DNA of 64,000 nt, taken from the NCBI RefSeq assembly GCF_000718165.1, contig NZ_JOEY01000004.1, positions 62,001-126,000 of the forward strand, read 5' to 3'. Positions 18,185-25,717 of the stretch are shown here, one piece after another. The notes below the pieces were generated by a model. The model did not search any database. It was not told where the DNA came from and was given only the letters and a program-made list of their open reading frames with translations. The position numbers and the translations under genes are program-made. Source of the stretch: Streptomyces fulvoviolaceus (lineage in GTDB: Bacteria; Actinomycetota; Actinomycetes; Streptomycetales; Streptomycetaceae). How positions within the stretch are numbered: position 1 is the stretch's first letter; each line of letters starts with the position of its first letter.

Positions 18185-19981
18185 CTACTTCTGGTAGATC
18201 GCCTCGATCTCGCCCGCGTAGTCCTTCGCCACCACGTTGCGCTTGAGCTTCAGGGACGGCGTCAGGTGGCCCGACTCCTCCGTGAACTGGGAGGACAGAA
18301 TGCGGAACTTCCGCACCGATTCCGCCTTCGACACCGCGGCGTTGCCGTCGTCGATCGCGGCCTGGATGGCCGCGTTCAGGTCGGCGTCCGCGCTCAGCGA
18401 CGCCGCGGTGGAGCCCGCGGGCTTGCCGTGCTCGGCGGCCCAACGGCCCAGGAACTCCTCGTCGATGGTGATCAGCGCGCCCACGAACGGCCGCCCGTCA
18501 CCGACCACCATGCACTCCGCGACCAGCGCGTGCGCGCGGATGCGGTCCTCGATCACGGCCGGGGCGACGTTCTTGCCGCCCGCGGTGACGATGATCTCCT
18601 TCTTGCGGCCGGTGATCCGGAGGTAGCCGTCCTCGTCGAGGGTGCCGATGTCACCGGTGTGGAACCAGCCGTCGGTCAGCGCCTCGGCCGTAGCGGCCTC
18701 GTTGTTCCAGTAGCCCTTGAACAGGTGCTCGCCGTGCAGCAGTACCTCGCCGTCGTCGGCGATGCGGATCACGGAGCCCGGCAGCGGCTGGCCGACCGTG
18801 CCGATCTTCGTCCGGTCCCAGGGGTTGAAGGCGGTGGCGGCGCAGGACTCGGTCAGGCCGTAGCCCTCCAGGACCGTGAAGCCGATGCCGCGGAAGAAGT
18901 GGCCCAGGCGCTCGCCCAGCGGGGCGCCGCCGGAGATGGCGTACTCGCCCTTGCCGCCGAGGACCGCGCGCAGCTTGCTGTAGACGAGTTTGTCGAAGGT
19001 CCTGTGTTTGATCTTCAGGCCGAGGGACGGGCCCGACGGGGTGTCCAGGGCCTTGCTGTAGGCGATCGCCGTGTCGGCGGCCTTGTCGAAGATCTTGCCC
19101 TTGCCGTCCGCCTGCGCCTTGGCGCGCGCCGAGTTGTAGACCTTCTCGAAGACGCGCGGGACGCCGAGGATCAGCGTCGGGCGGAAGGAGGCCAGCTCGT
19201 CGGTGAGGTGCTTGATGTCCGGGACCATGCCCAGCTTGATCGGCGCCATCATCGGCGCGATCTGCACGAGCCGCCCGAATACGTGCGCGAGCGGCAGGAA
19301 GAGCAGGACCGAGCAGTCGCCCGTGCGGAACAGCGGTCGCAGGCGCTCCACGATGTTCCCGCACTCGGCGAAGAAGCTGCGGTGGGTGAGCACGCAGCCC
19401 TTGGGGCGGCCGGTGGTGCCGGACGTGTAGACGATGGTCGCCGGGTCGTCGGCCTTGGCCAGCGAGCTGCGCTCCTCGACCGTCGCGTCGCTGATGTCCT
19501 TGCCCGTGCGGCCCAGCTCCTCCAGACCGCCGCCCTCGATCTGCCAGACGTGCTTGAGGGCGGGCAGCCGGTCGCGCACCGACTCGACGGCGGCCGTGTG
19601 GCCGTCCAGCTCCACGATGCAGGCGGTGGCGCCCGAGTCGGAGAGGATCCACTGGACCTGCTCCGGCGAGCTGGTCTCGTACACCGGCACGGTGACCGCG
19701 CCCGCGCTCCAGATCGCGAAGTCGAGCAGGGTCCACTCGTAGCGGGTGCGCGACATCAGACCCACCCGGTCGCCGGGCTGCACGCCCGAGGCGATGAGCC
19801 CCTTGGCCGCGGTGTGCACCTCGGAGAGGAAGACGGTGGCCGTCACGTCCTGCCAGGCGCCGTTCACCTTGCGGGCGATGACGGCGACATCAGGATGCTG
19901 CGCGGCGTTTCTCCGGACGATGTCGGTGAGATTGCCGTCCGCAGGGACCTCGTACAAAGCCGGAAGGCTGAACTCGCGCAA
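18185..19981 (-). CDS. Long-chain fatty acid-CoA ligase (AMP-forming)
   Basis: 598 residues of the adenylate-forming superfamily. Motifs: AMP-binding YTSGTTGRPKGCVLTH (around residue 185-200), GYGLTESCAATAFN, WFHTGDIGTLDEDGYLRI and the hinge/lysine region GRKKEIIVTAGGKNVAP. It activates long-chain fatty acids to acyl-CoA in two steps through acyl-AMP. Length and the TESCAA sequence fit the FadD15-like actinobacterial group. The TTG start is supported by GAGGAG eight bases upstream; the nearby ATG at 19997 is out of frame. It is convergent with the cholesterol oxidase gene, and no partner gene of beta-oxidation is adjacent. Confidence 0.93.
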   Translation of the reverse strand: MREFSLPALYEVPADGNLTDIVRRNAAQHPDVAVIARKVNGAWQDVTATVFLSEVHTAAKGLIASGVQPGDRVGLMSRTRYEWTLLDFAIWSAGAVTVPVYETSSPEQVQWILSDSGATACIVELDGHTAAVESVRDRLPALKHVWQIEGGGLEELGRTGKDISDATVEERSSLAKADDPATIVYTSGTTGRPKGCVLTHRSFFAECGNIVERLRPLFRTGDCSVLLFLPLAHVFGRLVQIAPMMAPIKLGMVPDIKHLTDELASFRPTLILGVPRVFEKVYNSARAKAQADGKGKIFDKAADTAIAYSKALDTPSGPSLGLKIKHRTFDKLVYSKLRAVLGGKGEYAISGGAPLGERLGHFFRGIGFTVLEGYGLTESCAATAFNPWDRTKIGTVGQPLPGSVIRIADDGEVLLHGEHLFKGYWNNEAATAEALTDGWFHTGDIGTLDEDGYLRITGRKKEIIVTAGGKNVAPAVIEDRIRAHALVAECMVVGDGRPFVGALITIDEEFLGRWAAEHGKPAGSTAASLSADADLNAAIQAAIDDGNAAVSKAESVRKFRILSSQFTEESGHLTPSLKLKRNVVAKDYAGEIEAIYQK

Positions 19982-20277
19982 GACTGCTGCTCCTCATAGG
20001 GCGCCGGCGCCACGACGTTGTGTGATGCGACGGTCCGGTCCAAGACTCGGGCAGGTGCCCGGGATCTCCAGCGGTTTCAGCCACTGGTTGAAATCCTGAG
20101 CACGACTGGACTGCCCGGACGTTACCCGCCGGTATGGCGTCTTCGACAGGGGGGTCCGGCGAGATGTTCGCTGCGTCACACAGATTGGTGTTCTTTCGCG
20201 CACAGTAGTCCACCCGTTAATTGACTGGCCAGTAACCGCAGGTCCCACCGCCACTGTTCACGTATGCCGCACACGCC
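19982..20277. other. Intergenic spacer between divergent ligase and phosphoesterase genes
   Basis: About 300 bases without a convincing gene. It holds one exact 10-bp palindrome ACTGGCCAGT (20224-20233) embedded in GTTAATTG...TAAC, possibly a regulator site, and an imperfect dyad near 20072-20095 (GGTTTCA/TGAAATCC). Neither is close to a known motif I can name. The tract 20195-20225 is AT-rich for this genome and likely contains promoter elements for one or both genes. Confidence 0.4.
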
Positions 20278-20283
20278 TACCCT
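20278..20283 (+). promoter_or_regulatory. -10 box of a leaderless transcript (metallophosphoesterase)
   Basis: TACCCT ends eight bases before the ATG at 20292 with no ribosome site between. This spacing favours the ATG at 20292 over the in-frame TTG at 20283. Confidence 0.5.
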
Positions 20284-20291
20284 TGATCGTC

Positions 20292-21089
20292 ATGGCACCC
20301 ACACCACCCGGAAACCGACGGACACGTGTCCACGTGGTCAGCGACGTACACGGCAACGCCCGTGACCTGGCCGGAGCCGGCGAGGGTGCCGACGCCCTGA
20401 TCTGTCTGGGCGACCTCGTCCTCTTCCTCGACTACGCCGACCACTCGCGCGGCATCTTCCCCGACCTGTTCGGTGTCGAGAACGCCGACCGCATCGTGGA
20501 ACTGCGCACCGCCCGCCGCTTCGAGGAGGCCCGGGAGCTCGGTGCCCGGCTGTGGGGCGGCATCGGCGGCGACCGGGCCGCCGCGATCGAGAAGGCGGTG
20601 CGCAAGCAGTACGCCGAGATGTTCGCCGCGTTCCCGACACCGACGTACGCGACCTACGGCAATGTCGACATGCCGCCCCTGTGGCCCGAGTACGCCGGAC
20701 CCGGCACGACCGTGCTGGACGGGGAGCGGGTCGAGATCGGCGGGTGGGTCTTCGGATTCGTCGGCGGGGGCCTCAGGACCCCCATGCGCACCCCCTACGA
20801 GATCAGCGACGAGGAGTACGCCGCGAAGATCGAGGCGGTGGGCGAGGTGGACGTGCTCTGCACCCACATCCCGCCGGAGGTCCCGGAACTCGTCTACGAC
20901 ACCGTCGCGCGCCGCTTCGAGCGCGGCAGCCGTGCCCTGCTGGACGCGATCCGCCGCACCCGGCCCCGGTACTCGCTCTTCGGCCACGTCCACCAGCCTC
21001 TGGTGAGACGGATGCGGATCGGGGCGACCGAATGCGTGAACGTGGGGCACTTCGCGGGGAGCGGGAAGCCCTGGGCGCTCGAGTGGTGA
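20292..21089 (+). CDS. Metallophosphoesterase family protein
   Basis: 265 residues with the five calcineurin-like metal blocks: SDVHGN (DxH), LGDLVLF (GDxx), YATYGNVDMP (GNxD instead of GNHD), CTHIPPE and FGHVHQP (GHxH). The third motif has Val-Asp where many members have His-Asp, so catalysis may be altered or specialised. The protein lacks a signal peptide and is probably cytosolic. The substrate cannot be told. Several hydrophobic insertions (YADHSRGIFPDLFGVENADRI) are typical of an actinobacterial subgroup. Start chosen at ATG because of the -10 box eight bases upstream. Confidence 0.85.
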   Translation: MAPTPPGNRRTRVHVVSDVHGNARDLAGAGEGADALICLGDLVLFLDYADHSRGIFPDLFGVENADRIVELRTARRFEEARELGARLWGGIGGDRAAAIEKAVRKQYAEMFAAFPTPTYATYGNVDMPPLWPEYAGPGTTVLDGERVEIGGWVFGFVGGGLRTPMRTPYEISDEEYAAKIEAVGEVDVLCTHIPPEVPELVYDTVARRFERGSRALLDAIRRTRPRYSLFGHVHQPLVRRMRIGATECVNVGHFAGSGKPWALEW

Positions 21090-21226
21090 GCCGGGACGGG
21101 CCCTGACGCAGGTGGGGGTGAAGTCGGGCGCCCACGTGCGCGGTAGCCTTCACGCTGCACACACGTGCGCATCCTTGCGCACCGCGCACCCCGAATTACC
21201 GGCCCGCATCTGGAGGAGCCACGGCG

Positions 21227-21670
21227 ATGGCGGAACACACCAGCTCGAGCATCACGATCGAGGCGGCACCGGCCGACGTCATGGCGGTGATCGCCGACTT
21301 CGCCCGCTACCCGGACTGGACGGGTGAGGTGAAGGAGGCAGAGGTCCTCGCGACCGACGGCCAGGGGCGCGCCGAACAGGTCCGCCTCGTCATGGACGCC
21401 GGCGCCATCAAGGACGACCAGGTCCTCGCCTACACCTGGACCGGCGCGAACGAGGTCTCCTGGACCCTGGTCAAGTCCCAGATGCTGCGCTCCCTGGACG
21501 GCTCGTACGTCCTGAAGCCGTCGGGTGCGGGGGCGACCGAGGTCACCTACCTGCTGACCGTCGACGTCAAGATCCCCATGCTCGGCATGATCAAGCGCAA
21601 GGCCGAGAAGGTCATCATCGACCGGGCGCTGGCGGGGCTGAAGAAGCGGGTGGAGTCGGGGGAGAAGTAG
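21227..21670 (+). CDS. SRPBCC (START-like, polyketide cyclase/dehydrase type) protein
   Basis: 147 residues with the helix-grip pattern: an initial beta strand SSSITIEAAPADVMAVIADFARYPDW, then alternating strands around a hydrophobic cavity and a long C-terminal helix (MIKRKAEKVIIDRALAGLKKRVESG). Such proteins bind hydrophobic ligands such as lipids or polyketide intermediates. This stand-alone form has no catalytic residues that can be assigned. GGAGGAG lies eight bases before the ATG. It is followed by a dispersed repeat with terminator-like hairpin and a convergent mutase gene. Confidence 0.85.
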   Translation: MAEHTSSSITIEAAPADVMAVIADFARYPDWTGEVKEAEVLATDGQGRAEQVRLVMDAGAIKDDQVLAYTWTGANEVSWTLVKSQMLRSLDGSYVLKPSGAGATEVTYLLTVDVKIPMLGMIKRKAEKVIIDRALAGLKKRVESGEK

Positions 21671-21695
21671 GAGCACGTTTCGGCGCCGGCCGGTG

Positions 21696-21780
21696 CATTT
21701 CAGCCCGTCCGGCGTTTGAGGACGAGGCCCCTTCAGGGCCGAAAGCGGGGGTCTGGGGGCGCAGCCCCCAGGGACGGGAC
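21696..21780. repeat. Dispersed Streptomyces repeat with terminator-like hairpin
   Basis: Contains CAGCCCGTCCGGCGTTTGAG (21701-21720), then GAGGCCCCTTCAGGGCC and a perfect stem CTGGGGGC (21753-21760)/GCCCCCAG (21764-21771) with a GCA loop. The CCGTCCGGCGTTTGAGGAC core is, from my knowledge, one of the commonest scattered elements in Streptomyces genomes. Here it separates the convergent START-like and mutase genes and marks the point where recalled S. coelicolor gene order changes. Confidence 0.75.
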
Positions 21781-21830
21781 GGGAAGGGGCGGCGGGGGCG
21801 AAAAACTCGGTGGCCCGCACCACCCCCGGA

Positions 21831-23531
21831 TCAGAACCCCGCCGGCTCCGTGTACACCCCCCACTCGTCCCGCAACACCCCGCAGATCTCACCCAGCGTC
21901 GCCTCGGCCCGCACCGCATCCAGCATCGGCCCGATCATGTTGCCCCCGGACCGCGCAGCCGCAAGCATCGCGTCGAGCGCGGCCCGCACGGCCACGTCGT
22001 CCCGCGCAGCCTTACGCGCCCCCAGCACCCGAACCTGCTCCCGCTCCACCTCATGACTGACCCGCAGAATCTCCAAGTCACCCGTCACGGACCCGTGGTG
22101 GACGTTCACCCCCACGACCCTCTTGTCGCCCTTCTCCAGGGATTGCTGGTACTGGAAGGCGGCCTCGGCGATCTCACCGGTGAACCAGCCGTCCTCGATC
22201 CCGCGCAGGATCCCGGAGGTGATGGGCCCGATGGGGTGCCGCCCGTCCGGGTGGGCCCTGAGCCCCCGCTCCCTGATCTGCTCGAAGATCTTCTCCGCGT
22301 CCGCCTCGATCCGGTCCGTCAGCTGCTCGACGAACCACGAACCACCCAACGGATCGGCCACGTTGGCGACCCCGGTCTCCTCCATCAGCACCTGCTGCGT
22401 CCGCAGCGCGATCTCCGCGGCCTGCTCGCTCGGAAGGGCCAGCGTCTCGTCCAGCGCGTTGGTGTGCAGCGAGTTGGTCCCGCCGAGCACCGCCGCGAGC
22501 GCCTCGACCGCCGTACGCACGACGTTGTTGTACGGCTGCTGGGCCGTCAGCGAGACCCCGGCGGTCTGGGTGTGGAAGCGCAGCCACTGCGCCTTGTCGG
22601 ACTCGGCGCCGTAGACATCCCGCATCCACCGCGCCCAGATCCGGCGCGCCGCCCGGAACTTGGCGATCTCCTCGAAGAAGTCGACGTGCGCGTCGAAGAA
22701 GAAGGACAGTCCGGGCGCGAAGACGTCGACGTCGAGCCCGCGGGACAGGCCCAGTTCGACGTACCCGAAGCCGTCCGCCAGCGTGTACGCCAGTTCCTGC
22801 GCGGCCGTCGAGCCGGCCTCGCGGATGTGGTACCCGGAGACGGACAAGGGCTTGTAGGCGGGGATGCCGGCGGCGCAGTACTCCATCAGGTCGCCGATGA
22901 GGCGTAGGTGCGGCTCCGGCTGGAAGAGCCACTCCTTCTGCGCGATGTACTCCTTGAAGATGTCGGTCTGGAGCGTGCCGTTGAGCACCCCCGGATCCAC
23001 ACCCTGCCGCTCGGCGGCGACGAGATACATGCAGAAGACGGGAACGGCCGGCCCGCTGATGGTCATGGAGGTGGTGACGTCCCCCAGCGGAATGTCCTTG
23101 AACAGGACCTCCATGTCGGCGGCCGAGTCGATGGCGACACCACAGTGCCCGACCTCGCCCAGCGAGTGCGGCTCGTCGGAGTCGCGCCCCATGAGCGTCG
23201 GCATGTCGAACGCGACGGACAGACCCCCGCCACCGTTGGCGAGGATCTTCTTGTAGCGCTCGTTGGTCTGCTCGGCGTTCCCGAACCCGGCGAACTGCCG
23301 GATGGTCCACGTCCGCCCCCGGTAGCCGGTCGGGTACAGCCCGCGCGTGTAGGGGTACTCCCCCGGCCACCCGATCCGCTCGAAGCCCTCGTACTCGTCC
23401 CCGGGACGAGGCCCGTACACCGGCTCCACGGGATCCCCGGAGAGCGTGGTGAAGTCGGCCTCACGCTTGCGCGAGGCGTCGTACCGGGCCTGCCAGCGAC
23501 GGCGGCCCTCTTCGATGGCGTCAGCGTCCAT
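21831..23531 (-). CDS. icmA: Isobutyryl-CoA mutase large subunit
   Basis: 566 residues, the exact length I recall for Streptomyces IcmA. It is the substrate-binding TIM barrel of a coenzyme B12-dependent mutase interconverting isobutyryl-CoA and n-butyryl-CoA. Methylmalonyl-CoA mutases have Tyr and Arg at two substrate-defining positions; this protein has Phe80 (TIRQFAGFG) and Gln198 (EYIAQKEW), the isobutyryl-CoA mutase signature. It lacks the B12-binding DxHxxG domain, which must come from a separate small subunit not found in this window. ATG at 23531 lies seven bases after TAAATT, suggesting a leaderless transcript, and a 15-bp inverted repeat covers the promoter. Confidence 0.92.
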   Translation of the reverse strand: MDADAIEEGRRRWQARYDASRKREADFTTLSGDPVEPVYGPRPGDEYEGFERIGWPGEYPYTRGLYPTGYRGRTWTIRQFAGFGNAEQTNERYKKILANGGGGLSVAFDMPTLMGRDSDEPHSLGEVGHCGVAIDSAADMEVLFKDIPLGDVTTSMTISGPAVPVFCMYLVAAERQGVDPGVLNGTLQTDIFKEYIAQKEWLFQPEPHLRLIGDLMEYCAAGIPAYKPLSVSGYHIREAGSTAAQELAYTLADGFGYVELGLSRGLDVDVFAPGLSFFFDAHVDFFEEIAKFRAARRIWARWMRDVYGAESDKAQWLRFHTQTAGVSLTAQQPYNNVVRTAVEALAAVLGGTNSLHTNALDETLALPSEQAAEIALRTQQVLMEETGVANVADPLGGSWFVEQLTDRIEADAEKIFEQIRERGLRAHPDGRHPIGPITSGILRGIEDGWFTGEIAEAAFQYQQSLEKGDKRVVGVNVHHGSVTGDLEILRVSHEVEREQVRVLGARKAARDDVAVRAALDAMLAAARSGGNMIGPMLDAVRAEATLGEICGVLRDEWGVYTEPAGF

Positions 23532-23538
23532 ACCACCG

Positions 23539-23584
23539 AATTTACTTGGACGTCCTAGTAAAGTCGAGGTACTAGGACGTCCAA
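23539..23584 (-). promoter_or_regulatory. icmA promoter with 15-bp inverted-repeat operator
   Basis: TTGGACGTCCTAGTA (23546-23560) and TACTAGGACGTCCAA (23570-23584) are perfect inverted repeats separated by nine bases; each arm also holds the palindrome GGACGTCC. On the minus strand TAAATT (23544-23539) sits seven bases before the ATG and would be the -10 box, with the dyad covering the -35 region. A dimeric or tetrameric regulator is expected to bind here. The identity of that regulator is unknown; the DUF3817/MarR genes upstream are candidates only by proximity. Confidence 0.75.
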
Positions 23585-23642
23585 CTAAATATTCACGAGC
23601 AACCGCCGCACGCAGACCGTACGGCGGTAGGGGCCTGGCGGG

Positions 23643-23981
23643 TCAGGCCTTGGCGACCACGGGCGAGCCGTCCGTGAGCTTGCCCTCCAGCTCGTGGCTG
23701 ATCTTCCGCTCCACGAAGAAGGCGGCCGTCGGGATCGTCCCCGCGAGCAGGACCCACAGCTGCTTGGCGACCGGCCACTTCGCCTTGGAGCCCAGGTCGA
23801 AGGCGAAGACCAGGTAGACGACGTACAGCCAGCCGTGTGCGATGGCGATGACGCGGGTGAAGTCCGCGGCACCGTCGATGTCCAGGCCGTACTTGGCGAT
23901 CATGCTCAGGCACAGCAGGACCAGCAGCACACCGGTGACGTAGGCCAGGACGCGGTAGCGGGTCAGCACGCTCTTCTTCAT
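23643..23981 (-). CDS. DUF3817 small integral membrane protein
   Basis: 112 residues with three or four hydrophobic helices (YVTGVLLVLLCLSMIAKYGL, IAIAHGWLYVVYLVFAFDLG, LWVLLAGTIPTAAFFVERK). The HGWLYVVY and FFVERKI motifs define the DUF3817 family, function unknown. ATG at 23981 is preferred because TACGCT (23994-23989 on the minus strand) lies seven bases upstream, a leaderless arrangement; an in-frame GTG at 23999 exists. A paralogue occurs at 31756-32103. It lies between a MarR gene and icmA in the same direction. Confidence 0.82.
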   Translation of the reverse strand: MKKSVLTRYRVLAYVTGVLLVLLCLSMIAKYGLDIDGAADFTRVIAIAHGWLYVVYLVFAFDLGSKAKWPVAKQLWVLLAGTIPTAAFFVERKISHELEGKLTDGSPVVAKA

Positions 23982-24047
23982 GGCATCGAGCGTAACCACC
24001 CGTTCCGGGGGATCTTGCCCCGGGTCAGCCCTCGCCTCAGCCCCGCC

Positions 24048-24557
24048 TCAGTCCTCGTCGAAATCGTGCGCGGCCACCCGAAGCGGACGCAGCATCGCGA
24101 AGATCTCCGCGCATTCCTCGGCGTCGTAGACCCCGAGACCGAAGTCCATCGCCATCAGGTCGCGGGTGGCGGCCTCGACGGCCTCGCGGCCCTTGTCGGT
24201 GATGGAGGCGAGCGTGCCGCGCCCGTCGTTGGGGTTGGGGCGCTTGTCGACCAGGCCGGACTTCACCAGACGGTCGATCGTGTTCGTGACGGACGTCGGG
24301 TGCACCATGAGCCGCTCGCCGATCTTCGACATCGGGAGCTCGCCCGCCTTGGAGAAGTTGAGCAGCACCAGCGCCTCGTACCGCGCGAAGGTCAGTCCGT
24401 ACGGCTTGACCACCGCGTCGACCTCGCCGAGCAGGATCTGGTGGGCGCGCATGATCGAGGTGATCGCGGCCATGGACGGCACGTTTCCCCAGCGCTGCTT
24501 CCAGAGCTCGTCGGCGCGGGCGATGGGATCGAAGGGAAGACTGAGCGGCTTCGGCAC
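24048..24557 (-). CDS. MarR family transcriptional regulator
   Basis: 169 residues. A winged helix spans about 50-125, with recognition region KAGELPMSKIGERLMVHPTSVTNTIDRLVKSGLV and wing KRPNPNDGRGTLASITDKGREAV. Long N-terminal helices serve dimerisation and ligand binding. The GTG start at 24557 is seven bases after a good -10 box and has no ribosome site. MarR proteins often repress adjacent genes; the nearest same-strand genes are the DUF3817 protein and icmA. A second MarR paralogue is at 34812. Confidence 0.9.
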   Translation of the reverse strand: MPKPLSLPFDPIARADELWKQRWGNVPSMAAITSIMRAHQILLGEVDAVVKPYGLTFARYEALVLLNFSKAGELPMSKIGERLMVHPTSVTNTIDRLVKSGLVDKRPNPNDGRGTLASITDKGREAVEAATRDLMAMDFGLGVYDAEECAEIFAMLRPLRVAAHDFDED

Positions 24558-24564
24558 GGCATCG

Positions 24565-24593
24565 ACCTTACCGGCCGGTCACATCGTGGTCAG
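24565..24593 (-). promoter_or_regulatory. Promoter of the leaderless marR gene
   Basis: On the minus strand CTGACC (24593-24588) and TAAGGT (24570-24565) are spaced by 17 bases, and the GTG start follows seven bases after the -10. This is the best -35/-10 pair of the leaderless set in this window. Confidence 0.6.
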
Positions 24594-24687
24594 CCCCGTC
24601 TCGCCTTTCGGCCCCGAGGTCCGCGCGAGGTCCGCCGCACCTCTCCCATGTCCATTCCGGGACGAATAGAACTGCTATGTCACGATT

Positions 24688-24704
24688 GGTGACCGAACGT
24701 CACC
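24688..24704. promoter_or_regulatory. Short dyad upstream of the GH6 gene
   Basis: GGTGAC (24688-24693) and GTCACC (24699-24704) form a perfect 6-bp inverted repeat ending 16 bases before the ATG, just ahead of the AAGGAGC ribosome site. It could be an operator in the 5' leader; no regulator is assigned. Confidence 0.4.
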
Positions 24705-24720
24705 TTCGCCAAGGAGCAGC

Positions 24721-25713
24721 ATGTCCCGGCTGATCCACACCCTCGCGGCACTCGCGGTGCTCGGGCTCGCGGCGGGCTGTTCGTCCGCGCCCGGTGTCGA
24801 CGAGGCCTCCGTCGCCGGCGCCGCCTCGAAGAGCCCCGACCCCGCCTCCCCCTTCTGGGTCGACCCGGCGAGCCCCGCCGCCCAGCAGATCCAGCTGTGG
24901 CAGCGGGAGGGCCGTACGCAGGACGCCGAACTGCTGAAGAAGATCGCCGACGAGCCGGCCGCGCTGTGGCCGGCCGGTGAGATCGATCCGGCCCCGGTGA
25001 TCAAGGCGGCGACCGCCTCGGCGAACGCGGAGGGGCGTACGGCGCTGTTCGTGGCGTACAACATCCCGCACCGGGACTGCGGTCAGCACTCGGCGGGCGG
25101 GGCGGCCGACGGGGACGCCTACCGGGCCTGGATCGGGAAGTTCGCGGACGCGCTCGCGGATGCCAAGGCCCTGGTGATCCTGGAGCCGGACGCCGTCGCG
25201 CACATCGTGGACGGCTGCACGCCCGCCGAGTCCGCGCCCGAGCGCGAGCAGCTGCTGGGCGAGGCGATCGCCCGGCTCAAGCAGCAGCCGAACACCAAGG
25301 TGTACCTGGATGCGGGGAACCCGGCCTGGATCCGGGATCCCCGGAAGCTGGTCGACCCCCTGAAGCGGTCCGGCATCGCCGGCGCCGACGGCTTCTCCCT
25401 CAACGTCTCCAACTTCCAGACGGACGCGGCCACCAAGAAGTACGGCCTCCAGCTCTCCGGCGACCTCGACGGCAAGCACTTCGTCATCGACAGCAGCCGC
25501 AACGGGAACGGCCCGCTGCCGGGCGTGTGGTGCAACCCGCCCGGGCGGGCGCTGGGCACCCACCCGACGACCGACACCGGCGTGCCCGCCCTGGACGCCT
25601 ATCTGTGGATCAAGCGGCCCGGGGAGTCGGACGGCACCTGCGAGGGCGGGCCGAACGCCGGGCAGTGGTGGCCGGAGTACGCCCTGGGACTGGCGAGCAA
25701 CGCCCAGGGCTGA
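24721..25713 (+). CDS. cslZ: GH6 family endoglucanase-like lipoprotein
   Basis: 330 residues. LGLAAGCSS is a lipobox, so the enzyme is membrane-anchored outside. The GH6 fold is shown by AYNIPHRDCGQHSAGG (the RDC aspartate/cysteine signature), VILEPDAVAHIVDGC with the catalytic aspartate, YLDAGNPAWI and the late GHP-like LPGVWCNPPGRALG. GH6 enzymes cut beta-1,4-glucan with inversion. Its place directly convergent to glxA-cslA (4-bp gap) matches the csl locus of Streptomyces, where it is thought to trim or open wall/glycan for the CslA product. AAGGAG precedes the ATG. Confidence 0.9.
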   Translation: MSRLIHTLAALAVLGLAAGCSSAPGVDEASVAGAASKSPDPASPFWVDPASPAAQQIQLWQREGRTQDAELLKKIADEPAALWPAGEIDPAPVIKAATASANAEGRTALFVAYNIPHRDCGQHSAGGAADGDAYRAWIGKFADALADAKALVILEPDAVAHIVDGCTPAESAPEREQLLGEAIARLKQQPNTKVYLDAGNPAWIRDPRKLVDPLKRSGIAGADGFSLNVSNFQTDAATKKYGLQLSGDLDGKHFVIDSSRNGNGPLPGVWCNPPGRALGTHPTTDTGVPALDAYLWIKRPGESDGTCEGGPNAGQWWPEYALGLASNAQG

Positions 25714-25717
25714 TCCG

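Noticed and set aside
21831..23531. Methylmalonyl-CoA mutase large subunit
   Set aside because: Length of 566 residues, Phe80 and Gln198, and lack of a B12 domain favour isobutyryl-CoA mutase.
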